In this document: positions 36,284-48,169 of the stretch, piece by piece
Numbering within the stretch: position 1 is the stretch's first letter
Layout: every line of letters starts with the position of its first letter
NCBI GenBank assembly: GCA_019426215.1
Contig: CM033401.1
Location: 18,605,134 to 18,669,133, forward strand
DNA: 64,000 nt
Direction: 5' to 3'
From: Buddleja alternifolia
Lineage: Eukaryota; Streptophyta; Magnoliopsida; Lamiales; Scrophulariaceae
Made by a program: the position numbers and the translations under genes
The notes under the pieces: model-generated
The model's database searches: none
Told to the model about the DNA's origin: nothing
What the model saw: only the letters and a program-made list of their open reading frames with translations

Positions 36284-37888
36284 TATTATGTTAATGTCCT
36301 CAAATGCCACTAGAGGATTAGTAAATGATAGGACATTATCGATTTGTAATTGTTTATTAAATCAATCAATAAAAGGCATTTTAGTTGTTTACATTCATAT
36401 TAGCATTTATATACTGCAATCATCTATAAGTCCATGACATAAGAGTTAACTCTCTAAGACACTAGAGATACTTTTGTACAAAAATAGACCGCAAGTCAAA
36501 GATTTTCAATTGGGCATTGGAAATCACGAATACTTGTATGATATGAGTTTTGACGAGGAAGGTGTTCGTCAATCACTAGGAAGTAGTGAAAAACTCATAT
36601 CATAGGTGCACTGATGGAGATAGTGGCACTCACACATGACTTACATCGATTCTGTCACATGTGTTTTCACTCTTTCACAGCCAATGACAGAATTGATTAA
36701 ATTGTAATAGGTGTGTATGAACTTTAGACTTGAGAATTCGAGTTGAAGATACACTTGTGACATTAAGTTCGTTTTTAGAGTAGTTAGGCCCAATGCACCC
36801 ATTGGTGGGGTCAACCTCGAACTACAATCTAATGGACAAGTAGTATTCTTAACTGATATCCAAGAAAGGATTCGTTCCCTCGTAAGTGCACGAGGAATTA
36901 TCCTATGCATTTATAAGTAAGTTAGATCTTAAAGTCTTTGGCCAAAGCATTCATCGACCAGAGCTTATTATAAATATAGCATAGTGTTAAGTTAGTGAGT
37001 TTGACTAAAACCATGACTCTCATATTCACACAGTATTTACAAATGGAAAGGTATAAGTGATCTAATCATTTCATCTTATTTGGGTTAAAATATGGACCAC
37101 TTGACTGGCTAGGTGGGACCTATATTCAATGGAATCATCCCATTGTTAAATATAGGTGAACCTAAAGAGTCACGCATAAAAAGGAAAAATTAATGAAAAG
37201 AGGAATATTTCTTGTTGGAATATTTTAAGTATTTGATACTTAAAATTAAATAAATAGAATTAATTAATTGGAGGAATAAGTTATTTATGATTTAATTAAT
37301 ATAATATTTCTTGGACAAATAAAATTAATTAAATGAGTTATCTATTATTTAATTGAATTAATTAATTGGATTAAGTTAATTAATTAAATATTAGATTTAA
37401 CTAAGCACAAAATTGATACACCATGTGGCATACTAAACCTAAGAGGGGTGGTCATAAGGGGTTTTAATGGGCTTAGTTTGAGTCCAAGGCAATAACTTAA
37501 GTGATATAAATATCACATTAGTTATAAGGCTAGGTCATTAGATGCATTACACAACACACAAGAAAAAGAATCCCTCTCCCTCACTCTTACCTAGCCGTTG
37601 GTCTCCATACCAAAGGAGGAGGAAGATTTTCATCAAATTTTTTCAGCGAGACGATTTAGAGGTAGAACACTTGGACTGCTCGATCAAGATTTATTCAGTC
37701 GGAGATTTTTCACGAAGAATTGAAGAATTCAAATTAGTGAAAATAATTAGCCACTTTGCTACAACAAGTAATGTTATTTTACCTTATCATACATACATGT
37801 GATTAAACCCCCAGATTGACCCTGTGAAGGGAAAATCCAAAATTTTTAAATTTCATTTTCCGCTGCGTTTGGTTAATTTTTCCCAACA
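36284..37888 (+). repeat. 3' LTR of copia-1
   Basis: 1605 bp; aligned start at 36284 (TATTATGTTAATG against TGTTAGGTTAATG), so the terminal TG has mutated to TA. It ends TTTTTCCCAACA at 37888. Divergence from the 5' LTR is visible throughout, with substitutions and small indels. Confidence 0.88.
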
Positions 37889-37893
37889 GTCGA
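37889..37893. repeat. Target-site duplication GTCGA of copia-1, right copy
   Basis: Identical to 28995-28999; the copia-2 LTR resumes here with GTCGACGTGTTCCATTGTCG. Confidence 0.92.
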
Positions 37894-39697
37894 CGTGTTC
37901 CATTGTCGATGGTTTGTATGGCAATACATGTATGAAAATTCATACTGGATTATGGAATTGAACGACCCCGCCAAAGGACTCCTATTTGGTGCTGTCGAAC
38001 ATGGAGTCCTTAGGTTTCGTAATGTGAGATTAATCTTTCGACCTACGATGTCATTTGGAAAGGGTGCTACCCACTCTGTTTTGATATGCATGTGCACTCC
38101 AGGAGAGTCATATGACGTTAATGTCGGTTATGGTCTAGTAGTGCAGTGGAACAAAATGGCAGTCGGAGAGGGATTCATTTAGGGTCATGAGTACCCGGTA
38201 TCTCCTATGCTGTTGCGAGAATCTAAATGATCGTTAAAAACCTTTGATCAAAGCGATTGTCTTCTGAGAGGGATTGGTGATCCCGAATTAGCAGACTTGA
38301 TCATTAGATGTCACAAAATAGTCATAGTTTCTAAGGTTATTAGGGTTTGACCGACGCTATACCCTAGACCATAGACAGGAAAGCGATGAAGGGATTCTAC
38401 TCACATGACGATCAAAACTCGGATAGGTTTTTGCTTTTCATTGTTGACATCTAGGTAGTTGTGGCGACGTTGCTAGACATCGAACCATGACCAATAGGTT
38501 CCTTGGATTAATTTGGTGAAATTAATTCAAGGTCTAGTTAATTATTTAGAATAATTAATCTAGCCTTTGGGGACTTATTGCTAACTTGACAACGAGCCTG
38601 AGGGGTTACATACAGAACTTGGTGTAGTACCTATTGGCTAATTAATTCTTTGTGAATTAATGGTGGGATTAATTAATTGGATTTAATTAATCAAGGAAAA
38701 GGAATTAATTTAACTAGTTAATCAATGGTCCAACAATTTAATATTAGAATATTAAATTGGAAAGGACTAATTAATTAATGATAAGAAAGAAAAATAAATA
38801 ATATATATATACATACATAAGTGCACATGTGGGCGTGTGTATTAGTGTATGTGGATTTGGTGGAAAGATTTATCTTGTTCACCAAGTTTGTAAAATATAT
38901 ATATTAATTAATATCCTATAAATATATTTGGTAGAATCCTTAATTAATTAAAGTATCTAATTAATGGATCAGGAAGGATTCTATTTGATATATGTTAGGA
39001 TATTATTAGATATAGTAATATCTAGTTAGTTGGAAAGAGTTCAACTACACAAGGAGATAGAATAAAAGAAAAAAGAAATATATATATATATATATAGATG
39101 TACACGCCTCCTCCCAAATTTTTAGGGAGAGAAAGGCGTGTATGTGCCTAGGGTTTTAACCCTAGGTGAACTCTATATATATGTGTATTCCACCTCTTTT
39201 ATATCTAATGAAAAGTTTTGGTTTTGAATAGAAAAGAGAAAAATAAGTTTTCAATAAAAAGATTTTGAAAAACACCTTTTTTATTATTCTCTCCCAATAT
39301 TTTCTTTCACATTATTTCTTCAAACTCATGTGTTGAGTGCGAAGAATACTTAAATAATTCCAAGCCCTTTTTCCTAAAAGCTAAGATTCGATATTCTCTT
39401 TGCTAGCACTGGTGTAGATAATTAAGGGTACGAGCTAGGGTGTGGATACATCTCAGAGGTTCAACGCTTAGGGCGCTAGGGCAAATCAATTCGAAGACTG
39501 TAGCAGAGAGTAGCTTAAAAAGACGTTGCTGCTTAAGGTCTACAAGAGGTAAATATGAACAAATTTTCTCCTAGGATAGTTTTGAATTCGATGGTACCAT
39601 GTCAACCTAGCCCTAATTTCGGGAATTCAGCTTTAATTTTTGAAATTATATGTTTTTCACTGCGCCGATATCCCCAGGGGTTGTACCGATATCAACA
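37894..39697 (+). repeat. 5' LTR of copia-2, second piece
   Basis: Matches 46155-46652 in its first ~750 bases (for example GACTCCTATT, CCACTCTG, GAGAGGGATTCAT). It continues through AT-rich sequence, with a possible TATA region near 39165-39195 (CTATATATATGTG) and ends ACCGATATCAACA at 39697, one base before the primer site. Confidence 0.83.
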
Positions 39698-39698
39698 G

Positions 39699-39711
39699 TG
39701 GTATCAGAGCC
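39699..39711 (+). other. Primer-binding site of copia-2 (initiator tRNA-Met)
   Basis: TGGTATCAGAGCC after the LTR end ATATCAACA and one G, as in copia-1. Confidence 0.92.
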
Positions 39712-41426
39712 AAGGTTTAGACATGGCTCGGATTCTTTTCGTGTTTATATGTTTTAAAATTAGTTTTATTGGATATTGGAATTGGTTGGATTTTCTGTTT
39801 AATTTTTGGATCTGTTGATTTGGTATAAATCTGAAAATCGAAGGGCTGCGTTTTTTTTATGTTTTAATAAAAAAAGGGGGGGGGGGTCGCCGTCACACGG
39901 CAGCGCTGCCGAAACAGTCGCACAAGCAACGTGCTGTTCTGCAGCGCATCGCTGCTCGGCCGTGACGGCGCAAGGTGGCGGCTGTCAGGCCGCCTAAGGT
40001 GGCCCGTGTTTTCCACGTAAAGGGTTGAAATGCAATTTCCCCAATTTCAAAATGTTTTTCGCTATAATTGCATTTTAGGCCTTGGGTCATTTTTGCAATT
40101 AAATTAAAAGCACAATCCTAATTTGTGATTTTGTAAAATTAATTTTTGAATCTCACATTGAAATTATCTAAGTTTATTCTAAAATTGTATTTTCAAAATT
40201 GGATACGTTTTATTTAATTTTGAGAATTGGAAATAAGATGGAATTTTTGTTGATTTTCGAAATTGAATAAAATTGGGTTTTTGAAAATCTTTTTAGATTA
40301 ATTGGAAAAGTATGACTTTTTCATGGAAGTTTCTAAATCTGGTTTTTAAAAATTAGAGTCTTTAGATCCATTAATTAATTAGATCATCTGTAACTAAAGA
40401 CGGTGAAAAATTAATTCATGTTTGCGTGATAGCATGTTTATGTGATTATGTGGTAATCCGAGTCGAGCCATAGACTAGTCGTTATTAAAATTTGAGGCCT
40501 GCGTGCCATGTTTTTCCTTTTATTGTAAATGAGAGGGAAATGTTTATTTAAATGTAATTTTGAAGATAAAGATGGAGACGATCAAGCTCATGAAGTCTTG
40601 AAAATCTTAGTGCAGGGTCTGGGTCCTTAGATTAGACTAGTCAACACCTTGATGGCTCGGGGTGTTTAGGTATTGGCTTAACTAGGATCACATTTACCGC
40701 TTTATGTGTGATTGCTTATTTTCTTATGTTATGTATGTTGTGCTTGTATGCATAATCACCTAAGAAAGATAAGTAATTGGAAAGTGTGAGACCTTGGTTT
40801 GAAAAACTCCTTTAATCCATATTAAGTCTGTAAATGGATAAATCGGGGCACAAAAGCCCCTTGATTAGGTCCATCATTACATGTGAGAGGAAATAGCGCG
40901 ATTTGTCATCATTGTCTCACGAGTCGTGGAATGGTGGCAAGTTAAGTGTAGTAATCTCACAACTAGGCCTTTTACTATGACAAGCGGTCATACTAGAAGT
41001 GCACCCGGATCTCAATCTACCCAAGGGGTCGTCCATGAGTCGTGGGACTACCTTGGGCACTGTTATTGCATGAGAATTTGATGAGTCAGACTTAAACACA
41101 GATTAGTGTACGGTTGCATTGTGTTCTCGAAACGTACATAAAATGTGAGGCAAAGATCTCGAGAACCACCACGATGCGGATGGGGTCGTCGTGCCTATTC
41201 AATGTTACCGACATTGTCTCACGAGTCGTGGAATGAGGTTGGGACATTTGACGCTCGAGCCCACTGGAAATTTTAAACTTCCGTCTTTTGTCAAATCGGG
41301 GTGATGGATTTTGTAAAGTTAGTGGGAAAATACATGTATATTTAAATCCTTAATTGCATGTGAATATATGTTAAAACTGAATGCTAATGACCGTTTTTCG
41401 TTTTATTGCATTTACATAGTATTATC
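39712..41426 (+). other. Leader of copia-2 with GC-rich islet, no gene
   Basis: About 1.7 kb. A run of 12 G at about 39877-39888 is followed by a GC-rich islet to about 40012. The islet holds the inverted pair CGCCGTCAC/GTGACGGCG (39889 and 39960) and CGGCAGCGCTGCCG (39898-39911). A repeated phrase CATTGTCTCACGAGTCGTGGAATG occurs near 40909 and 41211 (in part). Small ORFs here are unsupported. Confidence 0.6.
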
Positions 41427-42118
41427 ATGGATATCATTTATACTTGTCTATGGATTCTCAAACGCAACAAGTTTGATGGCTCGAAATACACCTATTGGCG
41501 TTTGGCTCTAGATGTATATTTCAGGGTTAAGGGTTTTTATTACATAATCAAAGGAGAAGTCCCATCTAAATCTAAACCTACAACTCGTTCTCCTACTTTG
41601 GAGTACTGGACAAAGCAAATCAATGATGAGGCTTATGTTCGATGTTTCATATTGTCTATTATGTCTGAGCGTATGATTGAGACATATGGAAAGATCAAAC
41701 TAGTCAAGGATATCGTTGATGAGTTGGAGAAAACATTTGGAGACAAAACGCCAAAGGGTGATTGTCCTCACTGCTATGGGATGGAACACTTGAGCAAGGA
41801 TTGTTCTGCTACCTTGAAAAGCCACAACAAAGGGGTGTTTATTGTTGAGGTTAATTTGTCAATTAACCATGCCTCTTGGGTGTTTGACACCGGCTGTGGT
41901 ACTCACTTTGCAATGATTTGCAGGTGCTGTCTAGAAGCAGAGAGCTAGATGACGGGGACATGGTCTTGAGAATGGCTAATGGAGCGTCTATCACTGCAAA
42001 GGCTGTTGGAAACGTCATTTTGGTTCTTGAGGTTAATAGGTTTATTTTAAAGGATGTTTATTATGTTCCCGGATTAATTAAGAACTTAATTTATGTTTCC
42101 TCTTTGGACAAATAAGGT
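41427..42118 (+). pseudogene. Copia-2 gag (internally deleted) and protease
   Basis: The ATG 41427-41429 gives MDIIYTCLWILKRNKFDGS; a 7-codon longer reading needs a TTG. The N-terminal gag (YTYWRLALDVYFRVKGF, ILSIMSERMIETYGKIK) jumps from FGDKT straight into a CX2CX4HX4C knuckle (CPHCYGMEHLSKDC, about 41765-41806), so much of the usual gag middle is missing. The protease motif WVFDTGCGTHF follows. A frame change near 41918 continues it (GDMVLRMANGASITAKAVG, DVYYVPGLIKNLIYVSSLDK) to a stop at 42113. Confidence 0.8.
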
Positions 42119-43044
42119 TTTTCCTTTAATATAAAAAATGGTTTTTGTTCAATGTTTTATGAGAGCATGTATGCATAACAACCTTTATGTTTACCCATAT
42201 ACTAATTCTCTTACTGTTCAACCAACAAACATGGGAAAGCGTAAATCTGATGATCCACCGAACGCACAAATCTGGCATGCTAGACTTGGTCATGCATCTG
42301 AGGATAGGATTCACAAGTTGTCAAGTTTTCTCGAGCTTGATGAAGAAGAGGAACTACCGACTTATGAATCTTGTTTGAAATGTAAAACGACAAAGTCACC
42401 ATTTAGAGGCCAAATGGAGCGTGCCAAGGATTTGATTGAGCTAGTTCACATAGATGTGTGTGGACCATTCAGTGTTAATGCATTAGGGAACTTTTCTTAC
42501 TTCATAACCTTTACCGACGATTATTCTAGGAATGGTTATTTGTATCTTATTAAATACAAGTCTGAGGCCCTTGATAAGTTCAAAGAATTCAGAAATGAAG
42601 TAGAGAAACAAACTGGTAAAAGTATTAAAACTCTTCGATCTGATCGAGGAGGACAATACTTGTCCTCTGAGTTCTTGGATTATTTGAAAGAGAATGGAAT
42701 TCTCTTTCAATGGATGCCCCGTGGAATGCCACAATTAAATGATGTGTCTGAGCGAAGAAACCGCACATTGATGTACGTGCTTCGATCGATGATGTTGTCC
42801 ACAGATTTACCTACGTAATTTTGGGGCTATGCCCTAGAGACGGCGGCTTATCTATTGAATAGATTACCATAAAAAAGTGTTCCTGAAGTGCCATATAAGA
42901 TGTGGCACGGCAAACCAACCTCATACAAATACCTAAGAGTATGGGGGTGTGCTGCTCATGTCAAGTAGATAGTGGGAGATACGTTAGATTCAAGATCTGT
43001 CTTATGTAGGTTTGTGGGTTACTCTAAGAAATCTTATGGGTACT
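42088..43044 (+). pseudogene. Copia-2 integrase, first copy of a 957-bp tandem duplication
   Basis: Contains the pre-integrase region (IWHARLGHASEDRIHKL, CLKCKTTKSPF) and the integrase core (VHIDVCGPF, RSDRGGQY, QLNDVSERRNRTL). Asp residues are present, but GGEY is GGQY. The frame stops at TAA 42816-42818 (LPT*), where the second copy has TAC. It ends at TATGGGTAC and passes directly into the second copy. Confidence 0.85.
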
Positions 43045-44001
43045 AATTTATGTTTCCATTTTGGACAATGAAGGTTTTTCTTTTAATATAAATAATGGTT
43101 TTTGTTCAATGTTTTATGAGAGCATGTATGCATAACAACCTTTATATTTACCCATATACTAATTCTCTTGCTGTTCAACCAATAAACACGGGAAAGCGTA
43201 AATCTGATGATCCACCTAATGCACAAATCTGGCATGCTAGACTTGGTCATGCATCTAAGGATAGGATTCAAAGTTGCCAAGTTTTCTCGAGCTTGATGAA
43301 AAAGAGAAACTACAAAATTATGAATCTTGTCTGAAACGTAAAACGACAAAGTCACCATTTGGAGGACAAATGGAGCGTGCCAAGGATTTGATTGAGCTAG
43401 TTCACACAGATGTGTGTGGACCACTCAGTGTTAATGCATTAGGGAACTTTTCTTACTTCATAACCTTTACCGACGATTATTCTAGGTATGGTTATTTGTA
43501 TCTTATTAAATACAAGTCTGAGGTCCTTGATAAGTTCAAAGAATTCAGAAATGAAGTAGAGAAACAAATTGGTAAAAGTATTAAAACTCTTCGATCTGAT
43601 CGAGGAGGAGAATACTTGTCCTGTGAGTTCTTGGATTATTTGAAAGAGATTGGAATTCTCTTTCAATGGATGCCCCCTTGAACGCCACAATTAAATGACA
43701 TGTCTGAGCGAAGAAACCGCACATTCATGGACGTGGTTCGATCGATGATGTTGTCCATAGATTTACCTACGTACTTCTGGGGCTATGCCCTAGAGACAGC
43801 AGCTTATCTATCGAATAGATTACCGTAAAAAAGGGTTCCTGAAGTGCTATATAAGATGTGGCACAACAAACCACCCTCATACAAATACCTAAGAGTATGG
43901 GGGTGTGCTGCTCATGTCAAGCAGCTAGTGGGAGATAAGTTAGATTCAAGATCTGTCTTATGTAGTTTTGTGGGTTACCTTAAGGAGTCCTATGGTACTA
44001 C
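43045..44001 (+). pseudogene. Copia-2 integrase, second copy of the tandem duplication
   Basis: About 95% like the first copy by eye at an offset of 957. A small deletion near 43270 shifts the frame between the pre-integrase region and the core. A TGA at 43679 interrupts before QLNDMSERRNRTF. This copy runs on into the normal downstream region (KYLRVWGCAAHVKQLVGDKL, 43880 onward) and a linker to 44103. Confidence 0.85.
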
Positions 44002-45000
44002 TTCCTTGGAAGAAAAGGTAATTGTTTCAAGGAACTCTGTGTTCCTGGAGAAGCAACTTTTCAGTGGGAGCATAGATAGAGTGATAGAACTTGAGGAAAC
44101 TTAAGAGACACAAACACTGCTCGCAGTGAGTGAAGAGCAAGATGAACCACAAATTGTAAGTACACAAATTCCACCTCCAATGGAATCTGAAAGGATCCCC
44201 AGACAGCCTGAGAGTTACTATGACCTTTTGCTGAAAAACAAGAAGGAGAACCTCGTATTGGATGAAGATCCAACGTCTTATGACGAGGCAATGTATGACA
44301 AGGATTCGGGAAAATGGTCTGATGCCATGGAATCTGAAAAGGAATCCATGTACTTCAACAAGGTCTGGACCTTGGTAGACCCACCACCTGGCATTAAGGC
44401 GATTGGTTACAAGTGGGTATACAAACGCAAGTTAGGAGTAGATGGACAGGTTACCACCTTTAAGGCTCGCTTAGTGGGGAAGGGTTATGCTCAAAGGCAA
44501 AGAATTAACTATGAGGAAACTTTTTTGCCAGTGGCGATGACAAAGTCAATTAGGATTCTATTGGCCATATCTGCTTATCTCGATTATGAGATTTGGCATA
44601 TGGATGTGAAAACGGCTTTCCTCAATGGAAACATTGATGAGGAGATCTACATGGAATAGCCGGAGCGCTTCACATCCAGTGGGAGCGAGCACAAGATATG
44701 CAAGCTACAAAGATCCATTTATGGCTTGAAGCAAGCTTCTAGAAGTTGGAATTTGAGATTTGATGAAGCTATAAAAGAATATGGCTACATCAAGAATGGT
44801 TTTGAACCATGTGTGTACAAAAATGTTAGTAGGAGAGCCATAAGCTTTTGGATACTCTACGTTGATGAAATTCTTCTCATTGGGAATGATGTAGGAATGA
44901 TACAATCAACAAAGGGTTGGTTGTCGACCCAATTTTCAATGAAAGATATGGGAGAAGTATCCTACATTCTTGGTATGAAGATATACTGAGAAAGGGAAAG
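44002..45000 (+). pseudogene. Copia-2 reverse transcriptase with altered active site
   Basis: The linker stop at 44102 is followed by a frame from 44126: GKWSDAMESEKESM, YKWVYKRKLGVDG, KARLVGKGYAQRQRINY, ILLAISAYLDYEIWHMDVKTAFLNG. A TAG at 44657 replaces the family Gln in YMEQPE. The continuation (44700-44989) has YGLKQASRSWN, and the catalytic box reads LYVDEILLIGND, so the second Asp is Glu. A TGA at 44987 ends it at MKIY. Confidence 0.85.
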
Positions 45001-45770
45001 TAGGTTGTTGGGACTATCCCAATCTAAGAACATAGAATGAATCTTAAATAGATTGAGCATGGGAGATTCTAAGAAAGGATTTCTTCAGCTAGATATGGAA
45101 TCCCTCTCACTAAATCGATGACCCCAAGGACAATCGAAGAAAGAGAGAGAATGTCAAGGATTCCCTATGCTTCATCAATAGGTAGCATTATGTATGCTAT
45201 ACTATGTACTAGACCGGGTGTGGCTTATGCACTTAATGTAACAAGCTGGTTCCAGTCGAATCCAGGGGAAGACCACTGGACTGCCGTGAAAACGATCCTA
45301 AAGTACCTGAGGCATACTCAAGATCATTTTTTGGTATATGGCGGAGGAAAATTGGAACTAGAATGCTACATAGATTCTAGTTTTCAGTCGGACTTAGACG
45401 ATCTTAAATCGATATTCGGATATATGTTTGTACTCAATGGAGCAGCTGTAAGCTGGAAGAGCTCCAAGCAAGAGACGACAGGTGACTCCACCACAGAAGC
45501 GGAGTATATAGCTGCTGCTGAAGTGGCTAAGGAAATTGTTTGGTTGAGGAACTTCATCCATGAGTTGGAGGTAGTTCCCTCCATTGTTAATCTGGTGATC
45601 CTATACTGTGATAACAATGGAGCTATAGCTCTATCAAAAGAGCCTAGGTCTCACCAAAGATCCAAACATATTCTAAGACGATATCATCTCATCAGAGAGA
45701 TAGTGGAAAGAGGAGACGTTCAGGTAGACAGAGTCGACTGACGAAAAACGTAGCAGACCCATTCAACAAA
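45001..45770 (+). pseudogene. Copia-2 RNase H and pol C-terminus
   Basis: The main frame is 45118-45741: SIMYAILCTRPGVAYALNV, NPGEDHWTAVKTILKYLRHT, YIDSSFQSDLDD, WKSSKQETTGDSTTEAEYIA, LYCDNNGAIAL, HILRRYHLIREIVERGDV. Catalytic acidic residues look preserved. A frameshift near 45735 breaks the last part (ADPFNKALSQSVFE-like). Confidence 0.85.
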
Positions 45771-45861
45771 GCTCTGAGTCAAAGTGTATTTGAAAACATC
45801 TAGAAATGATAGGATTACATTACAAGGGCAGTTGTCTCTAGGACAACTGGGAGATTGATAG

Positions 45862-46652
45862 TGTTAGGTGCCTGGTAAGCCAAATGTTTTGGGCTCTGCC
45901 ATCTTAAATGTAACTCTATGACAATTTTGTTTTAAATATATTAGACTTTTATTTATGGTATGCTTATTTATTGTTATAACTAGTGGTAGTATAGATAAAG
46001 ATACCATGGATTACATATGGTTAGGGTAGAGATCAGGGAAAACATATGAAATGCTCTCAAAGACTGTAATTCTAAATATTGTTCCAGTCATAGAGGTGTG
46101 AGATGTGTGATATCACTGGCCTCATAAAGACTTGTTCATGCATGTAGCTCTTCCAAGAGGTCGACGCGTTCCATTGTCGATGTCTTGTATCGCAATACAT
46201 GTATGAAGATTCATACTAGATTATAGAATTGAACGGCCCCGCCAAAAGACTCCTATTCGGTCCTGTCGAACATGAAGTCCTTGGGTTTCGTAATGTGAGA
46301 TTAACCCATAGACCTAAGATGTCATTTGAAAAGGGTGCTACCCACTCTGCTTTGATATGCACGTGCACTCCAGGAGAGTCATACGGCGTGTATGTTGGGT
46401 ATAGTCTGGTAGTGCAGTGGAACAAATGACAGTCGGAGAGGGATTCATCCAGGGTCAAGAGTACCAGGTCTTTCCTATGCTGATGCGAGAATCTAAATGA
46501 TCATTAAAAGCCTTTGATCAAAGCGATTGTCGTCTGAGAGGGATTGGTGATTCCGGATTCGAAGACTGAATCATTAGATGTCACAACACAGTCATAATTT
46601 ATAAGGTTATTAGGGTTCGTCCATCACCATACCCTAGACTATAGACGGGAAA
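45862..46652 (+). repeat. 3' LTR of copia-2, truncated
   Basis: Starts TGTTAGGTGCCTGGTAAGCC after GGGAGATTGATAG (polypurine region). It matches the 5' LTR pieces up to about 46652 (CATAGACGGGAAA) and then breaks off, having only 790 of about 2,110 bp. Unlike the 5' LTR it carries no copia-1 insertion. Confidence 0.85.
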
Positions 46653-46899
46653 ATCTAATCTTCCGGCTCCAAGCTTTCTGTGGAAACGCCATGCTCCATT
46701 GGGCCTATCTAATTTTATTACAAAGAAACGGGCCTATACAAGTTTCTAATAAAATAAAGATACAAGCTTGGGGGCTCAAACTCGGGCCCAATACAACCCA
46801 GATAATAGAAATAAAATCAAAACCCTAATCCATATGAGGTGTCACCATCACATAAATAAAGGAAGCACGTAAAACAATGAAACACATATGTGATGATCA

Positions 46900-48055
46900 T
46901 ATGAAATCTTATTTAATAAATAACTAAATCCAATTTAATATTCGCGAGAATAAATCAAATTTATTTCGACTCCTTTAATCAAATTAAAGTAGACTATATC
47001 AAATATATCATATTCGAAGATTAAATCCAATTTAATCCAAGCAACATTAAATCCAATTGAAGTGGGATCGAAGAATTAACTCATAAAGAAAATTAAGTTC
47101 CCACGATTCTCATGGGCTTAAAAGATCAAGTCCAATATAATCCAAGTCCAATCTATTTTAATTTGATTTCATCTGAAAATTAAATCCAATTGAATTTACA
47201 CAAGTGGATTAAATCAAATTTAATCCGTGTAGAAATTAAATGCCGTAAGAAGAATATAATCTAATTTAATTCATAGTGAAATTAATTTCAACTTGATTTC
47301 TAGGGCTTAAAAGATTAAAACTTATTTAACCTTTTATCAAAATTAAGTCTAACAATATTTCTATGAAAGATTAAAACTATTTTATGTATGCGAAATAAAG
47401 TCAAACTTTATCTTTAGTCTAACTTAATCAAGTTCAAAATAAATCTAATCTATTTTGACTTCTTTAATTAAATCTAATTTAATTAAAGTGAGACTATATC
47501 TAATAAAGTCTCTAGGAGCAAACAAACCAAAAATATAAGCAATTAAGACGAATTTAAATCCTAGTATCATTAAATCCAATTTAAGTGTAAATCCAATTTA
47601 CATAATAAAAATCAAATCCAATATATTTGGACAGGCTAGTTAAATTTAATTTGATCGCGAATAAAATCAAGTCCAACTTATTTTTTTCATGACTAAATGT
47701 AATTTAATCAAAAATGTAATTAAATCAAATTTAATTACTAGAGAAGATCAAATTTTTATTTATCTAAAGGGTATTTGAATCCAATTTAATTTTAAAATTA
47801 ATCTAATTTATATATCCTTTAATTTGGAGATTAAATCTTAATTTACTTTATTAAATTTAATTTATTTTGACAGACTAGTTAAAATCTAATTTGATGAAGA
47901 ATAAAATTAAGTCTAACTTATTTTATTCATATGACTAAATACAATTTAATCAAAGTGTAATTAAATCAAATTTAATTACAAGAGAAGATCAAATTTCTAG
48001 TTTAACTAAAGGGTACTTAAATCTAATTTAATTTTAATTGAATTTGAAATCTGAA
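46900..48055. repeat. Degenerate AAATCCAATTTAATC-type repeat region, with a 239-bp tandem pair
   Basis: Phrases such as TTAAATCCAATTTAATC and TTAAATCAAATTTAATT recur dozens of times with variation. Inside it, 47631-47820 and 47870-48050 are a clearer tandem pair at offset 239 (ACAGGCTAGT/ACAGACTAGT ... AGAGAAGATCAAATTT ... CTAAAGGGTA). No gene is seen from 46653 to 48500. Confidence 0.7.
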
Positions 48056-48169
48056 GTGGAAAAGGCTCATGAATTAATCCTAATGGGGCAACCACATGTA
48101 TTGGGTCAAATGCAATACATATTAATTAATATGCTAGGATCAAGCCCAACGATCCTTTAATTAATTCGA

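Larger units (their letters stand above)
29000..37888 (+). mobile_element. Copia-1: complete but degenerate Ty1/copia element inside the copia-2 LTR
   Basis: LTRs are 29000-30616 and 36284-37888. The primer site is at 30618, the gag ATG at 32343, and the order gag, protease, integrase, RT, RNase H is typical of copia. Target duplication GTCGA is at 28995-28999 and 37889-37893. LTRs differ at many sites by eye, so the insertion is much older than the Tekay array. The gene order and the Tnt1-like residues suggest a Tork-type lineage, with low certainty. Confidence 0.92.
28695..46652 (+). mobile_element. Copia-2: degenerate Ty1/copia element, 5' LTR split by copia-1, 3' LTR truncated
   Basis: The 5' LTR is in two pieces (28695-28999 and 37894-39697, about 2.1 kb together). 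An initiator-Met primer site is at 39699. Gag, protease, integrase (with a tandem duplication), RT and RNase H lie between 41427 and about 45760. The 3' LTR starts at 45862 and stops matching near 46652. Coding parts carry many stops and frameshifts, and the RT active site is altered. The uninterrupted LTR phrase AGAGGTCGACGCGTTCC at 46151 confirms where copia-1 entered. Confidence 0.85.

Noticed and set aside
37895..38182. 95-codon frame and its partner at 46229-46429 as a conserved small gene
   Set aside because: Both lie at the same place in the two LTRs of copia-2. The similarity is explained by LTR identity, and the frames end differently.
39889..40012. Host CpG island or gene start
   Set aside because: It lies in the copia-2 leader after the primer site and parallels similar islets in other copia leaders. 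No open gene follows except the element's gag.
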